36,191 nucleotides of DNA from assembly GCA_018240745.1 (NCBI GenBank), contig JAFEFF010000060.1, positions 1-36,191 on the forward strand, in the 5' to 3' direction. A program made the position numbers and the translations under genes. Source of the DNA: Pseudomonadota bacterium. GTDB lineage: Bacteria; Pseudomonadota; Alphaproteobacteria; Reyranellales; Reyranellaceae. The notes under the pieces were generated by a model. That model was not told the DNA's origin, did not search any database, and was given only the letters and a program-made list of their open reading frames with translations. Numbering within the stretch: position 1 is the first letter of the stretch; each line of letters opens with the position of its first letter. Positions 24,798-33,771 of this stretch are shown here, one piece after another.

Positions 24798-27473
24798 TTA
24801 GTTGATGGCAAAGAAAAACAACCCATCCGGGTTGAGGGTTGCCTTGACTCTTTGGATCGTCTGCCCATCCGCCAGGCGAGCAAGCACTTCGGCGGACAAA
24901 TCGGGAAGAAGCGTACGCGTCAGGATGTTCTCGACATTGCGCGCACCGGAGCTGCTTTCCGTGCAGCGTGCCGCGATCGCCTCTACCAATTCCGGCGTCC
25001 AGTCGAATGTTGCCCGGTAGCTGTCCTGCACGCGCATGCGGATGCGCTCGAGTTGCATCGTCACGATCTGACGGATTATTTCAGTCGGCAGCGGAAAATA
25101 TGGCACGAGAGTCACGCGCCCGAGAAAGGCTGGCTTGAAGAACTTTGCCAGTTCCGGCCGGAGTGCGTCTGCAAGGCCGGCTGCATCCGGTGCCGTGTCG
25201 GGATCGGCAAACAGCTTGTTGATCAGATCCGTGCCGGCATTGCTGGTCATGATGATGACGGTGTTCTTGAAGTCGATATCGCGGCCTTCGCCGTCCTTCA
25301 TGTTTCCCTTGTCGAACACCGAATAGAAAACGTCCTGAACCCCTGGATGCGCCTTCTCCATCTCATCGAGAAGCACCACGCTGTACGGGCGGCGGCGCAC
25401 GGCTTCGGTCAACACGCCGCCTTCGCCGTAGCCGACGTAGCCGGGCGGGCTGCCCATCAGCAGGCTGACTTTGTGCTCTTCCTTGAACTCGGCCATGTTG
25501 ATGATCGTGGCGTTCTGCTCGCCGCCATAGAGCAGATGCGCGAGGGTAAGGGCGGTCTCGGTCTTGCCCACACCCGAGGTGCCGACGAACAGGAAGACGC
25601 CGACCGGCCTCCGTGGATCGGTAAGGCCGGCCCGGCTGGTGCGGATCGCCTGGGCAACGGTTTCCAAGGCGTGGCCTTGTCCCACGACGCGGCGCTCCAT
25701 GGCTTCACGCAGATTGAGCACGGTGCGGATTTCGTCGGCCTGCATCCGGCGCGCCGGAATTCCGGTCCACGCCTCGACGATTGCGGCGATCGCCTGACCG
25801 TCGACCACGGGAAAGATCAGCGGTTGCTCGCCCTGCAGTGATCGCAGACGCGTGGAAAGCTCCGCCAGCTCGGCACGATCGGCCTGTCCGTCACTTCCAT
25901 GTGCATCATCGCCGGCGGTACCGGTAGTCGCTGCGGCGGCGTCTATCTTTGAGCGCACGGCGTCTATCTTGGCCACCAGGTCACGCTCGGCTTCCCATCT
26001 CTGATTGAGCTTGGCCAGCTCATCGTTGGTGCGCCGCCGCTCGGCGATGAGTTCGCTGCGCCGGACGGCATGGTCGGCGCCCGCCGAAATCTCGCGATCG
26101 ATGATCTTAAGCTCGGTATCGATCAGGCTAAGGCGGCGCTGGCAATCGTCGATCGGCGCCGGTATGGCATTCTGGCTCATCGCCACGCGGGCGCAGGCGG
26201 TGTCGAGCAGGCTGACCGCCTTGTCCGGCAGTTGACGCGCGGGAATGTACCGAGCCGACAGGCGCACCGCGTCGCTGACGGCCTCATCGAGGATCCGCAC
26301 CTTGTGATGCAGCTCGAGCGTGGAGACGAGGCCGCGAATCATCGCGGTCGAGATCTTTTCCGTCGGCTCCTCGACCTTAACCGGCTGGAAGCGGCGGGTG
26401 AGGGCCGCATCCTTCTCGAAGTACTTCTTGTATTCGGCCCAGGTGGTGGCGGCGATCGTCCGCAGCTCGCCACGGGCGAGGGCCGGCTTCAGGAGATTGG
26501 CAGCATCGTTCTGCCCCGCCTGACCTCCTGCGCCGATCAGTGTGTGCGCCTCGTCGATGAACAGGATGATGGGTTTGGGACTGGCCTTGGTCTCGTCGAT
26601 CACCGACTTCAGGCGGTTCTCGAATTCGCCCTTCACGCCTGCGCCTGCTTGAAGCAGCCCGAGATCGAGCGTGCGTAAAGTCACATCCCGCAGCGCCGGC
26701 GGTACGTCGCCTGACGCCAGGCGCAGGGCAAGGCCCTCAACGACCGCGGTCTTGCCGACACCGGCTTCGCCTGTGAGGATCGGATTGTTCTGGCGACGGC
26801 GCGTCAGGATGTCGACCATCTGCCTGATCTCGAAATCGCGGCCGAGGATCGGATCGATCTTGCCGGCCCTGGCTTGCGCGGTGAGGTCGATCGTGAACTG
26901 GTCGAGGGCCGCCGAGCTGCCGGGCCGAGTTTCGCCCGAACCGGTACCCGCTGGCTCGGAGGCCGCCGCCTGACCGGTCGCCTGCGCCGCCTCCACGGTG
27001 TTCGCGCAAATCGTGAGGTAGTCGGCCTTGAGCGAGTCGGGCGAGATAACGGACAGATGGCCGGACGATGCGATCGCACGACGCGCCAGCATGTCGTCGG
27101 AGAGCAACGCCCAAAGCAGATGGCCCGAGCGCACTCGGCTTGTGCCGTGCTCGACCGAGGCGAGCAACCAGGCTTGTTTGATCATTTCGACGACATCCGG
27201 CGAAAGCGCAGGTGCTCGCGCATTGCCCGTCTTCATCCGGTCAAGCGACCTGGTGAGGTCGGTCGACAGGCGCGATGGGTCGATTTCCCACCGACGCAGG
27301 ATCGCGGCGAGGTCGGTATCGGTGCGATCGAGCAGGCCCATGAGCATATGCTCGATCTCGACGTTGTAGTGGGTGCGCAGCGCCGTGAGACCTGCCGCAC
27401 TTTCCAAAGCACGACGGCAGACCTCGTTCAGGCGTCCAATCAGGGGCTTCAGCTCAATTGAGCGCACGGACAC
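24798..27473 (-). CDS. clpV: ClpV (TssH), AAA+ ATPase that recycles the T6SS sheath
   Basis: 891 residues with the two-ring Clp layout: N-terminal domain (about 1-150), first AAA+ module with Walker A GEAGVGKT at 235-242 and Walker B FIDEAHT, a coiled middle domain (about 410-530), and a second AAA+ module with Walker A GTSGVGKT at about 627-634 and [12 protein letters not shown]. ClpV unfolds contracted TssB/TssC sheath for reuse. The GTG at 27473 is used, with GGGGAGA just upstream; a GTG two codons later is equally possible. It is the first gene of the clpV-hcp unit and diverges from the kinase gene. TagJ in the same locus may alter how it contacts the sheath. Confidence 0.97.
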   Translation of the reverse strand: MSVRSIELKPLIGRLNEVCRRALESAAGLTALRTHYNVEIEHMLMGLLDRTDTDLAAILRRWEIDPSRLSTDLTRSLDRMKTGNARAPALSPDVVEMIKQAWLLASVEHGTSRVRSGHLLWALLSDDMLARRAIASSGHLSVISPDSLKADYLTICANTVEAAQATGQAAASEPAGTGSGETRPGSSAALDQFTIDLTAQARAGKIDPILGRDFEIRQMVDILTRRRQNNPILTGEAGVGKTAVVEGLALRLASGDVPPALRDVTLRTLDLGLLQAGAGVKGEFENRLKSVIDETKASPKPIILFIDEAHTLIGAGGQAGQNDAANLLKPALARGELRTIAATTWAEYKKYFEKDAALTRRFQPVKVEEPTEKISTAMIRGLVSTLELHHKVRILDEAVSDAVRLSARYIPARQLPDKAVSLLDTACARVAMSQNAIPAPIDDCQRRLSLIDTELKIIDREISAGADHAVRRSELIAERRRTNDELAKLNQRWEAERDLVAKIDAVRSKIDAAAATTGTAGDDAHGSDGQADRAELAELSTRLRSLQGEQPLIFPVVDGQAIAAIVEAWTGIPARRMQADEIRTVLNLREAMERRVVGQGHALETVAQAIRTSRAGLTDPRRPVGVFLFVGTSGVGKTETALTLAHLLYGGEQNATIINMAEFKEEHKVSLLMGSPPGYVGYGEGGVLTEAVRRRPYSVVLLDEMEKAHPGVQDVFYSVFDKGNMKDGEGRDIDFKNTVIIMTSNAGTDLINKLFADPDTAPDAAGLADALRPELAKFFKPAFLGRVTLVPYFPLPTEIIRQIVTMQLERIRMRVQDSYRATFDWTPELVEAIAARCTESSSGARNVENILTRTLLPDLSAEVLARLADGQTIQRVKATLNPDGLFFFAIN

Positions 27474-27666
27474 AATCTCCCCTCACCGCCGGTCGTTCTT
27501 CCCGCGGATGGCATGCGCACCAACGCGAAACAATCTGCACCTTTCGGTGCATTGCACAAGAGCATATTCGTATGATGTCGACGCGTCTGTGACTTTTGCC
27601 GCTTTGGAAGGCCCCAACATACGGTAGAATTGCCGGGCGCGCGGATGCGATGCGCAAGGATCGGCT
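27474..27666. promoter_or_regulatory. Divergent clpV/kinase control region
   Basis: A 193-bp non-coding gap between clpV (minus) and the kinase gene (plus). Part of it (about 27550-27630) is AT-richer than its surroundings. A perfect 6-bp inverted repeat, TGCACC-TTTC-GGTGCA, lies at 27536-27551 and could be an operator. A possible plus-strand promoter for the kinase is TTGGAA (27604-27609) with TAGAAT (27625-27630), but the 15-base spacer is short. All assignments here are by eye. Confidence 0.35.
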
Positions 27667-30045
27667 ATGGCGGCAGACACGAAAGTAGACGCCACAAAGG
27701 ACGAATACCGCGGCACGCTTCCCGTCGGGACGCGGCTACGCAACTGCGAGATTGTTTCCATTCTTGGCCACGGTGCCTTCGGCATCACCTACTATGCGCG
27801 TGACGCGACGCTCGGGCGGGAAGTGGCGATCAAGGAATATTTGCCAACGTCGCTGGCGATTCGCGCAGACGGCACGATGGTCGTCCCTCGCTCGACCCGG
27901 GTTGCGGAGGATTTCGTATGGGGTCGCGAGCGCTTTCTCGAGGAGGCTCGTATTCTTGCGTCCCTCGAAGGCGCCCCGGCAGTCGTCCGTGTTCACGACT
28001 TCCTGGAAGCGAATGGCACGGCGTACATGATCATGGGGTTGGTGCGCGGTGACACCCTCGAGCAGCGCCTCAAGCGCAGCGGCAAGCTGCCGGGACCGAT
28101 CGTCAAGGGGATGCTCGACCGGTTGCTCGAGGGGCTCGAGGCGGTGCACAAAGCCGGCTTCCTGCATCGCGACATCAAGCCCGCCAACATCATGCTCGAT
28201 GCTGAAGACCATCCGACATTGATCGATTTTGGAGCGTCGCGGGCGTCAATAGTAGGTCGCACTTCGGAGCTGACTGCGATCTTCACGCCACGCTATGCCG
28301 CCGTGGAACAGTTCACTTCGGACAGCCAAGGCCCGTGCACAGACATCTATGGCCTGTCAGCAACGCTCTATCACGCGATTACGGGCGACGCACCGCCAAG
28401 TTCGCTGGAACGGGCCCTCAACGATACCTACAAGCCTCTGGCCGAGCGCATGCCGGCAGGCTTCACGCGCGACCTGCTAGAGATGATCGATGCGGGCTTG
28501 GCGGTTCGGGCAAAGGATCGCCCACAGTCCGTCACCGCTTGGCGCAACGGTACGTTCTCGGCAACCGCCCCGACTGACGATTCGACAGTAATCAAGGCCC
28601 GAAGCAGTCCCCGCAAGGCGCCAAGCCCGCCAATCCGCAGTGCATCACCGCCAACGTCTTCAGAACCGCAACAGAGGCGGGCGGGATTTGTTTCTCGTTT
28701 CCCGTCGCGTATGTCATCCGTCTTGCTTGCCGGGGTGACGACGGCCGTTCTCGTAGTGCTCGCAGGTGGGTACTGGGCGTTCGAGGCGCTGGGACCTGCG
28801 ACCGCGCCTGTCAAGGAAGTGACTGCGCGCGGCACTGACGACGCCGCCAAGCAAAGGGCCGAAGCTGAAGCGAGGCAGAAGGCTCAGGCAGAACAGGAAG
28901 CCGAACAACAAGCCCGACAGCAAGCAGCTGCGAACGCTAGACTCAAGGCGGAAGCTGAAGCCAGGCAGAAGGCGGAGTCCGACGCGCAAGCCCAAGCCGA
29001 AGCGCGGAAAGCGGCCGCCGAGGCCAAGGCGAGAGCGGACGCGGACGCAAAGCTCAAATCGGACGCCGAGGCCAGGCGGGCTGACGCTGAAGCGCAGAAG
29101 GCAGCTGCCGAAGCCCAACAGAAAGCGGACGCGGACGCAAAGCTCCAGTCTGACGCCGAAGCCAAGCGCAGGGCTGAGGCTGAAGCGCAGAAGGCAGCTA
29201 CCGAAGCCCAACAGAAAGCCGACGCGGACGCAAAGCTCAAAGCGGATGCTGAAGCCAAGCAGAAGGCCGAAGCCGACGCCCTAGCGCAGAGAACGGCGGC
29301 GGAGGCTCGACAAGGAGCGAAAGCGGCGGACAAGCAGAAAGCGCAGGCCGAGGCCGCTGCACAGAAGCTCGCGGCAGAGATTGCCGAGACTTCGCTGCGC
29401 CTCGGTCCAAGCGATCGCCAGCGCATTCAGGTCGCCCTGACATCACTCGGCTTCGACACGCAAGGCATAGACGGTGTCTTCGGACCGCGCTCGCGTGCGA
29501 TGATCCAGGCATGGCAGCAAGCACGCAACAATCCCGCGACGGGCTTCCTGACAGCGCCTCAACAGCAAGCTCTGTTGGGACAGGCCGCATCGGCGTTGGC
29601 AAAATTCGACGAAGACCAGAGGAAAAGGGCCGAGGCGGCGGTGAAGGCCGAGGCGGAAGCAAAGGCTAATGCCGAGGCAGCGGCCAGAGCCAATGCCGCA
29701 TCACAGCCCGCCGCCCCAGCTCCTAACCCACCGGCCTCCAGCTCATCGCGGAGCGGGGGAGGCCCCACTGTGTTTTTCGGTCTGGGCTCATCTGGCCATG
29801 GTGGGGGCCTAGTCATCGGAGTAGGCCCATCATCCGAAACCCAAAGTAGTGTCAGTCGCGACCAGGCCTATTGCGACAAGCTTTCCGAGCTCTATCGTAG
29901 ATACGAGCAGAATTCGCCAGGCCGTCAGTTCGATGCCGCGAGCGCCGCGGCGCTGGAGAACTGCCGGAGAGGTAACCCCGCAGCAGGCATCCCGAGACTG
30001 GAAGGTATCTTGATTAAGGATGGCTTCACGCTGCCCGCCCGATGA
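27667..30045 (+). CDS. ppkA: PpkA-type membrane Ser/Thr kinase with TolA-like stalk and peptidoglycan-binding domain
   Basis: 792 residues. The cytoplasmic kinase domain (about 20-295) has GHGAFG at 34-39, Lys56 in VAIK, HRDIKPAN at 168-175 (Asp169) and DFG at 187-189, so it should be active. A Ser/Pro-rich linker leads to one membrane segment (349-371). The rest should be periplasmic: an uninterrupted Ala/Glu/Lys/Gln helix (about 388-575) like TolA domain II, a peptidoglycan-binding-1-type domain (about 577-640), a second Ala-rich helix, a Gly/Ser-rich link and a C-terminal two-cysteine domain (732-792) ending in GFTLPAR. With PppA and TagH in the locus it is the likely kinase of the T6SS switch. 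It diverges from clpV, starting at ATG 27667 after AAGGAT. The symbol is by role; the outer domains are unlike textbook PpkA. Confidence 0.85.
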   Translation: MAADTKVDATKDEYRGTLPVGTRLRNCEIVSILGHGAFGITYYARDATLGREVAIKEYLPTSLAIRADGTMVVPRSTRVAEDFVWGRERFLEEARILASLEGAPAVVRVHDFLEANGTAYMIMGLVRGDTLEQRLKRSGKLPGPIVKGMLDRLLEGLEAVHKAGFLHRDIKPANIMLDAEDHPTLIDFGASRASIVGRTSELTAIFTPRYAAVEQFTSDSQGPCTDIYGLSATLYHAITGDAPPSSLERALNDTYKPLAERMPAGFTRDLLEMIDAGLAVRAKDRPQSVTAWRNGTFSATAPTDDSTVIKARSSPRKAPSPPIRSASPPTSSEPQQRRAGFVSRFPSRMSSVLLAGVTTAVLVVLAGGYWAFEALGPATAPVKEVTARGTDDAAKQRAEAEARQKAQAEQEAEQQARQQAAANARLKAEAEARQKAESDAQAQAEARKAAAEAKARADADAKLKSDAEARRADAEAQKAAAEAQQKADADAKLQSDAEAKRRAEAEAQKAATEAQQKADADAKLKADAEAKQKAEADALAQRTAAEARQGAKAADKQKAQAEAAAQKLAAEIAETSLRLGPSDRQRIQVALTSLGFDTQGIDGVFGPRSRAMIQAWQQARNNPATGFLTAPQQQALLGQAASALAKFDEDQRKRAEAAVKAEAEAKANAEAAARANAASQPAAPAPNPPASSSSRSGGGPTVFFGLGSSGHGGGLVIGVGPSSETQSSVSRDQAYCDKLSELYRRYEQNSPGRQFDAASAAALENCRRGNPAAGIPRLEGILIKDGFTLPAR
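29035..29310 (+). repeat. Three tandem ~90/93-bp repeats in the kinase stalk
   Basis: The string gacgcggacgcaaagctc recurs with its flanks starting at about 29035, 29125 and 29218, periods of 90 and 93 bases. Each unit encodes about 30-31 residues beginning K-A-(R/D)-A-D-A-K-L. The second and third units are nearly identical at the DNA level. All spacings are multiples of three, so changes in copy number would lengthen or shorten the predicted periplasmic helix without a frameshift. Confidence 0.85.
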
Positions 30046-30151
30046 GGCGACGAGCAGTTTCCTCGCGACTAAACTGCTGGCGGTCCATGTCTTCTCCGGG
30101 ACTTCCCCGGTGATTTAGGGCATCGCCGGATTTTGTACATCCCCGCAATCC

Positions 30152-30169
30152 CAACTCGTTATCGAGTTG
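30152..30169. promoter_or_regulatory. Perfect 7-bp inverted repeat ahead of the orphan gene
   Basis: CAACTCG-TTAT-CGAGTTG is a perfect 7-bp stem with a 4-base loop, in the 170-bp gap between the kinase stop and the orphan gene at 30216. It could be an operator or a terminator without a T-run. A second, weaker hairpin (CCGGG-acttc-CCCGG, 30096-30110), followed by TGATTT, lies closer to the kinase stop and is the better candidate for kinase termination. Confidence 0.3.
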
Positions 30170-30215
30170 TGACCGTTTCCGTGCCGCGCAACGAACAGCT
30201 TTGCAAGGAGGAACC

Positions 30216-30587
30216 ATGATCGATCGTCTAGGCGTCACGAAGTATCCGGTCGCTGTCACCCTGCCCCAGGACATACGAAAGGCAAAAGTGTTGGCGCGGC
30301 TTGCCACGATGGAGCGCGAGGCCATGCACCTTGCAACGGCAGTCAGAGATATGCGTAACGGCATTCTCAGGTCAGACAGTCAGTTGTTCGTAGGTGGTGT
30401 GATGAACTCGCGCAACTGGACGCTCAGCGTGGTGTTGAGTCACTGCTATTTGCAAACATTGGTCGACGCTGGCGTATACAGCTCCGGCTTTTCCAGTCAG
30501 GCGACACCATCAGCGTTCTTTCAGGCCTCGATTCTGTTCCAGCGTGCGGCCGAAATGGGCGCTAATGACGGAAGAAGAGACCGTTAG
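30216..30587 (+). CDS. Small protein of unknown function
   Basis: 123 residues; I do not recognise the family. ATG 30216 is preceded by a textbook AAGGAGG with a five-base gap, the strongest ribosome-binding site in this part of the window and the main reason to believe the gene. The protein has a helical N-terminal half (IRKAKVLARLATMEREAMHLATAV), a more hydrophobic middle (WTLSVVLSHCYLQTLVDAGVY) and a polar tail. There is no signal peptide or membrane segment. It sits between the T6SS kinase and the eCIS operon, so it could belong to either or to neither. An in-frame start at 30201 is less likely. Confidence 0.55.
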   Translation: MIDRLGVTKYPVAVTLPQDIRKAKVLARLATMEREAMHLATAVRDMRNGILRSDSQLFVGGVMNSRNWTLSVVLSHCYLQTLVDAGVYSSGFSSQATPSAFFQASILFQRAAEMGANDGRRDR

Positions 30588-30952
30588 GCAGAGGCGCAGG
30601 ACCTGCCTTGGCCGTCCGGCGTCGCGATCTGGCATGCTTGCTGCCCTGTTTGAAGAGTTTCGGTGCGACGGCCACCAGCTCCCGACAACCGACCTCGCCA
30701 AGGATAGGTTCAGGTCCGGTAGATCTAGGCCGAATGGTTCAGGAGGACCCTTCGCATCTCCCTCGAATCACCGATCAATGGGCCGTTCAACGGGTCAGCC
30801 CGAGATCAGAAGCAGAAAGGATCTAGATCCACGCCTGCACTTTTTCGGATCGAACGGCTCATTCAGTTCCTTGCGATCAGTGCGAGTCTTTCACTACGTG
30901 CGCGAGTAGGCGGTTGAGCTGTGCCGGCGAATTCGACGGCAAAAGGAGTCCC
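30588..30952. other. 365-bp stretch without a convincing gene, upstream of the eCIS operon
   Basis: Short open frames occur here on both strands, but they are Arg/Ser-rich, lack ribosome-binding sites and look like noise. The stretch should contain the promoter of the sheath gene. TTGCGA at 30871-30876 and CTACGT at 30894-30899 (17-base spacer) are the best -35/-10 pair I can see, and it is weak. No tRNA, repeat array or strong terminator is visible. Confidence 0.4.
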
Positions 30953-32443
30953 ATGCCCGTAGCCCTTCTCCAACCCGGCGTTTACATCGAGGAACTCCCG
31001 AGCGGCGTGCGGACCATCACCGGCGTGGCGACGTCGATTACGCTCCTTGTCGGTTGGGCGCCGCGCGGGCCCGTCGACAGCGCAGTGCGACTGACGAGTT
31101 TTGCCGACTTTCAGCGCATCTACGGCGGCTTGGATTCCCGCTCTCTCCTTGGCTATACCGTTCGGCACTTCTACGACAACGGCGGCTCGGACGCCTACGT
31201 CCTCCGGATTGCCGATGCTGCCACCGTCAAAACGGCAGCGTGCAACATCGGCGATTTGCACATTCCCGCCAGTTCCCCAGGAGCCTGGGCGAAGGACTAC
31301 AGCGTGCGGTTGACCCAGCGAACCGACGATGCCACGCGGTTCACCATCGACGTGATCGTACCGAGCGCGAACAACGCGGTCGTGGAAACCTTCGCCAACC
31401 TGTCCATGACCTCCACTGACTCGCGGTTCGCGCCGGCGGTCATCAATGGGCACTCCGGATTCATCGACAAGCTGACGGCGGCCTCCGCGACCACGCCTGC
31501 CAATGCGACGGTGGCGCTCGATTCTGCCGCGGCTGGAAACGACGGTACCGTCATCGGGCCGGCCGACGCCGGCTTCCGCACCGCACTCACGACGGCATTC
31601 GACGTCGGCGGCATCGCCGACCGGATCGATCTCTTCAATATCGTCTGCGTGCCGGGCCTCACGGACGCTGCGACCATTGCCGTCATGCAGGGCAGGGCCC
31701 GTCAGCGCCGTGCCTTTCTGATCGTCGACAGCGCCGACACCGAGACGGTCGCGACGGTCGTAGGATCGCTTGCCGGCAAGACTGGTACTGATGCTCTCAA
31801 CTCGTCGTTCTTCTTCCCGTGGGTGCAGGCGCCAGATCCTCTGCAACAGGGTGCCCTCCGCTCGTTCCCGCCATCCGGATTCGTCGCCGGCATCTTCGCC
31901 CGCACCGATGCCGCCCGCGGGGTGTGGAAGGCGCCGGCCGGCACCGAGGCCAGTCTCACGGGAGCGACCGGGCTCGCCATCACGATGAGCGATGCCGAGA
32001 ACGGTCAACTCAACCCCCATGCCGTGAACTGCCTACGCACCCTGCCGGTCTACGGCCCAGTGGTTTGGGGTGCCCGCACCCTCGACGGCGACAATGCCCG
32101 TGGCTCCGAATGGAAGTACGTGCCGGTGCGACGGATGGCGCTGTTCCTCGAGGAGAGTTTGTTCCGCGGCACGCAATGGGTCGTGTTCGAGCCCAACGAC
32201 GAGCCCCTTTGGGCGCAGATCAGGCTCAATGTCGGCGCATTCATGCAGGGCCTGTTCCGCCAGGGTGCCTTCCAGGGCAGCACGCCGAAGCAGGCTTACT
32301 TCGTGAAGTGCGACGGCGAGACCACGACCCAGGCGGACATCAACCTCGGTGTCGTGAACATCCTGGTCGGCTTCGCACCGCTGAAGCCCGCGGAGTTCGT
32401 CGTTCTGAAGATCCAGCAGATCGCCGGCGACATTCCGACGTAG
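30953..32443 (+). CDS. Contractile tail sheath protein of an eCIS/phage-tail-like particle
   Basis: 496 residues, a phage-type tail sheath protein unrelated in sequence to TssB/TssC. The N-terminus has the typical LQPGVYIEELPSGVRTI start, then VGWAPRGP, FYDNGGSDAYVLRI, and a C-terminal domain with YVPVRRMALFLEESLFRGTQWVVFEPN and the final strand VLKIQQIAGDIP. These C-terminal blocks form the conserved inner layer of sheaths in phages, tailocins and eCIS. ATG 30953 has AAAGGAG six bases upstream. It is the first gene of a tight operon running off the window. Only one sheath gene is visible, whereas Afp and PVC systems have several. Confidence 0.95.
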   Translation: MPVALLQPGVYIEELPSGVRTITGVATSITLLVGWAPRGPVDSAVRLTSFADFQRIYGGLDSRSLLGYTVRHFYDNGGSDAYVLRIADAATVKTAACNIGDLHIPASSPGAWAKDYSVRLTQRTDDATRFTIDVIVPSANNAVVETFANLSMTSTDSRFAPAVINGHSGFIDKLTAASATTPANATVALDSAAAGNDGTVIGPADAGFRTALTTAFDVGGIADRIDLFNIVCVPGLTDAATIAVMQGRARQRRAFLIVDSADTETVATVVGSLAGKTGTDALNSSFFFPWVQAPDPLQQGALRSFPPSGFVAGIFARTDAARGVWKAPAGTEASLTGATGLAITMSDAENGQLNPHAVNCLRTLPVYGPVVWGARTLDGDNARGSEWKYVPVRRMALFLEESLFRGTQWVVFEPNDEPLWAQIRLNVGAFMQGLFRQGAFQGSTPKQAYFVKCDGETTTQADINLGVVNILVGFAPLKPAEFVVLKIQQIAGDIPT

Positions 32444-32519
32444 CGGCCCGGTCGTCGATGAAGCGGTCATCCGGCGGCGTACAACGCGCCCACGGAGCAG
32501 GTGCTGAAAGGACGGTTCC

Positions 32520-33044
32520 ATGGCTCAGTTCTCGGTCAATCCCCAGCGCTTCGATCCCTACAAGAACTTCAAGTTCCGGGTGAAATGGGATGGGCGCTAC
32601 GTTGCTGGTTTGAGCAAGGTTTCCGCCCTCAAGCGCAGCACTGAGGTGGTGGAGCATCGCGAAGGAGGCGACCCGTCGACGGCACGCAAGTCGCCTGGCC
32701 GCGTGAAGTTCGAAGCGGTCACGCTCGAACGCGGCGTGACCCACGATACCGAGTTCGAGAAGTGGGCCAACAAGGTCTGGAACTTCGGCGCGGGCCTCGG
32801 TTCGGAGGTATCGCTTCAGGATTTCCGCAAGGACATCATCCTCGAATTTTACAATGAGGCTGGTCAGCTCGCGATCGCCTACAAGATCTTCCGATGCTGG
32901 GTGTCCGAGTTCCAGGCGCTTCCCGATCTCGATGCCAATGCCAACGCGGTCGCGATCCAGAGTATCAAGTTGGAAAACGAAGGCTGGGAGCGCGATCTTG
33001 CCGTGACCGAGCCGACCGAACCGAGGTTCACGGAACCGGCGTAA
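32520..33044 (+). CDS. Tail tube protein (gp19-like) of the eCIS
   Basis: 174 residues of the T4 gp19-like tube family, with NFKFRVKWDGRYVAGLSKVSAL at the start, the VEHREGGDP loop, KFEAVTLERGVTHDTEFEKW, and a C-terminal NEAGQLAIAYKIFRCWVSEF segment. It would stack into the inner tube inside the sheath encoded just upstream. It is longer than the roughly 145-150 residues of many tube proteins, through a Pro/Glu-rich tail and a longer middle loop. AAAGGA lies nine bases before ATG 32520. The 76-bp gap after the sheath gene shows no other feature. Confidence 0.93.
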   Translation: MAQFSVNPQRFDPYKNFKFRVKWDGRYVAGLSKVSALKRSTEVVEHREGGDPSTARKSPGRVKFEAVTLERGVTHDTEFEKWANKVWNFGAGLGSEVSLQDFRKDIILEFYNEAGQLAIAYKIFRCWVSEFQALPDLDANANAVAIQSIKLENEGWERDLAVTEPTEPRFTEPA

Positions 33045-33054
33045 CGAGGTTGGC

Positions 33055-33771
33055 ATGTCGCCCGCGATGTCGCCCAATCGTGAGAAGACCATCCTTGATC
33101 TTTGGGAAAGAGCGGCAGGTCTCGACCGGTGGAAGCGCGACGATGCTCTGCTGGCAGAGGAAGGTGCAGCGCCGCGTGGCCTTGGCGCGCGCAACATTGG
33201 ATTGCTCTCCATTCGGACCTTCCTGTTCGGCCGATTCTGGAAGCTGAGAAGCAATTGTTCCAATTGCGGGACGGAGATCGAATTTGAGGTAAACGGCGCG
33301 GCCCTTGCGCAGGATCTCCCGCGAGCAGCGACCGCCGGCGTGGCTGTGTTGGATTGGGGCGGTGGCACCGTCGTCGCGCGCGCGCCGACCGTCGATGATC
33401 TCATCGCCGTGGCGACTCGGCACGACACCCGCCAGGCGGTCGTCCGGGCACTAGTCGAACGCTGCACCGAAGGAACTGTCGAGGCACTGGAATTGACGGA
33501 AGCCGCGGTCGAGGAATTCGGCGATCGGCTCGAACAGCTCGATCCTGCGGCGATCGTCGGATTCGACGTCGTATGCCCGGTCTGCAATCACGGTTGGCCG
33601 GCGACGCTCGATATCGGGGACGCCCTGTGGATCGAGCTGCGATACGCTGCCGAACGGACACTGGTCGAGATCGACGCATTGGCTCGTGCCTATGGCTGGT
33701 CCGAGGATGAAATATTGCGTCTGTCTCCCGTGCGGCGTGCGGCATACCTGCAGCTGGTGGAGGCCGCGTGA
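33055..33771 (+). CDS. Four-cysteine baseplate/assembly protein (T4 gp26-chaperone-like)
   Basis: 238 residues. Two CxxC pairs, C68/C71 (CSNC) and C174/C177 (CPVC), probably bind a metal as a zinc-ribbon-like site. The N-terminus has ILDLWERA and GLGARNIGLLSIR; the C-terminal half is helical with the LVEIDALARAYGWSEDEILRLSPVRRAAYLQLV block seen in T4-like baseplate hub assembly proteins (gp26 group). It probably helps assemble the baseplate or hub of the particle. It starts 10 bp after the tube gene, with GAGG five bases upstream, and overlaps the next gene as ATGA. Confidence 0.8.
   Translation: MSPAMSPNREKTILDLWERAAGLDRWKRDDALLAEEGAAPRGLGARNIGLLSIRTFLFGRFWKLRSNCSNCGTEIEFEVNGAALAQDLPRAATAGVAVLDWGGGTVVARAPTVDDLIAVATRHDTRQAVVRALVERCTEGTVEALELTEAAVEEFGDRLEQLDPAAIVGFDVVCPVCNHGWPATLDIGDALWIELRYAAERTLVEIDALARAYGWSEDEILRLSPVRRAAYLQLVEAA

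Noticed and set aside
28850..29400. Regular repeats as a CRISPR array
   Set aside because: The period is 90-93 bp, the repeats are coding and in frame, and there are no unique spacers of constant length.
30026..30364. 112-codon minus-strand frame after the kinase gene
   Set aside because: Overlaps the 3' end of the kinase gene and the better-supported orphan gene; no ribosome-binding site or motif.
30565..30909. Possible small gene in the gap before the eCIS sheath
   Set aside because: No ribosome-binding site, Arg/Ser-rich low-quality translation and no family; treated as non-coding.
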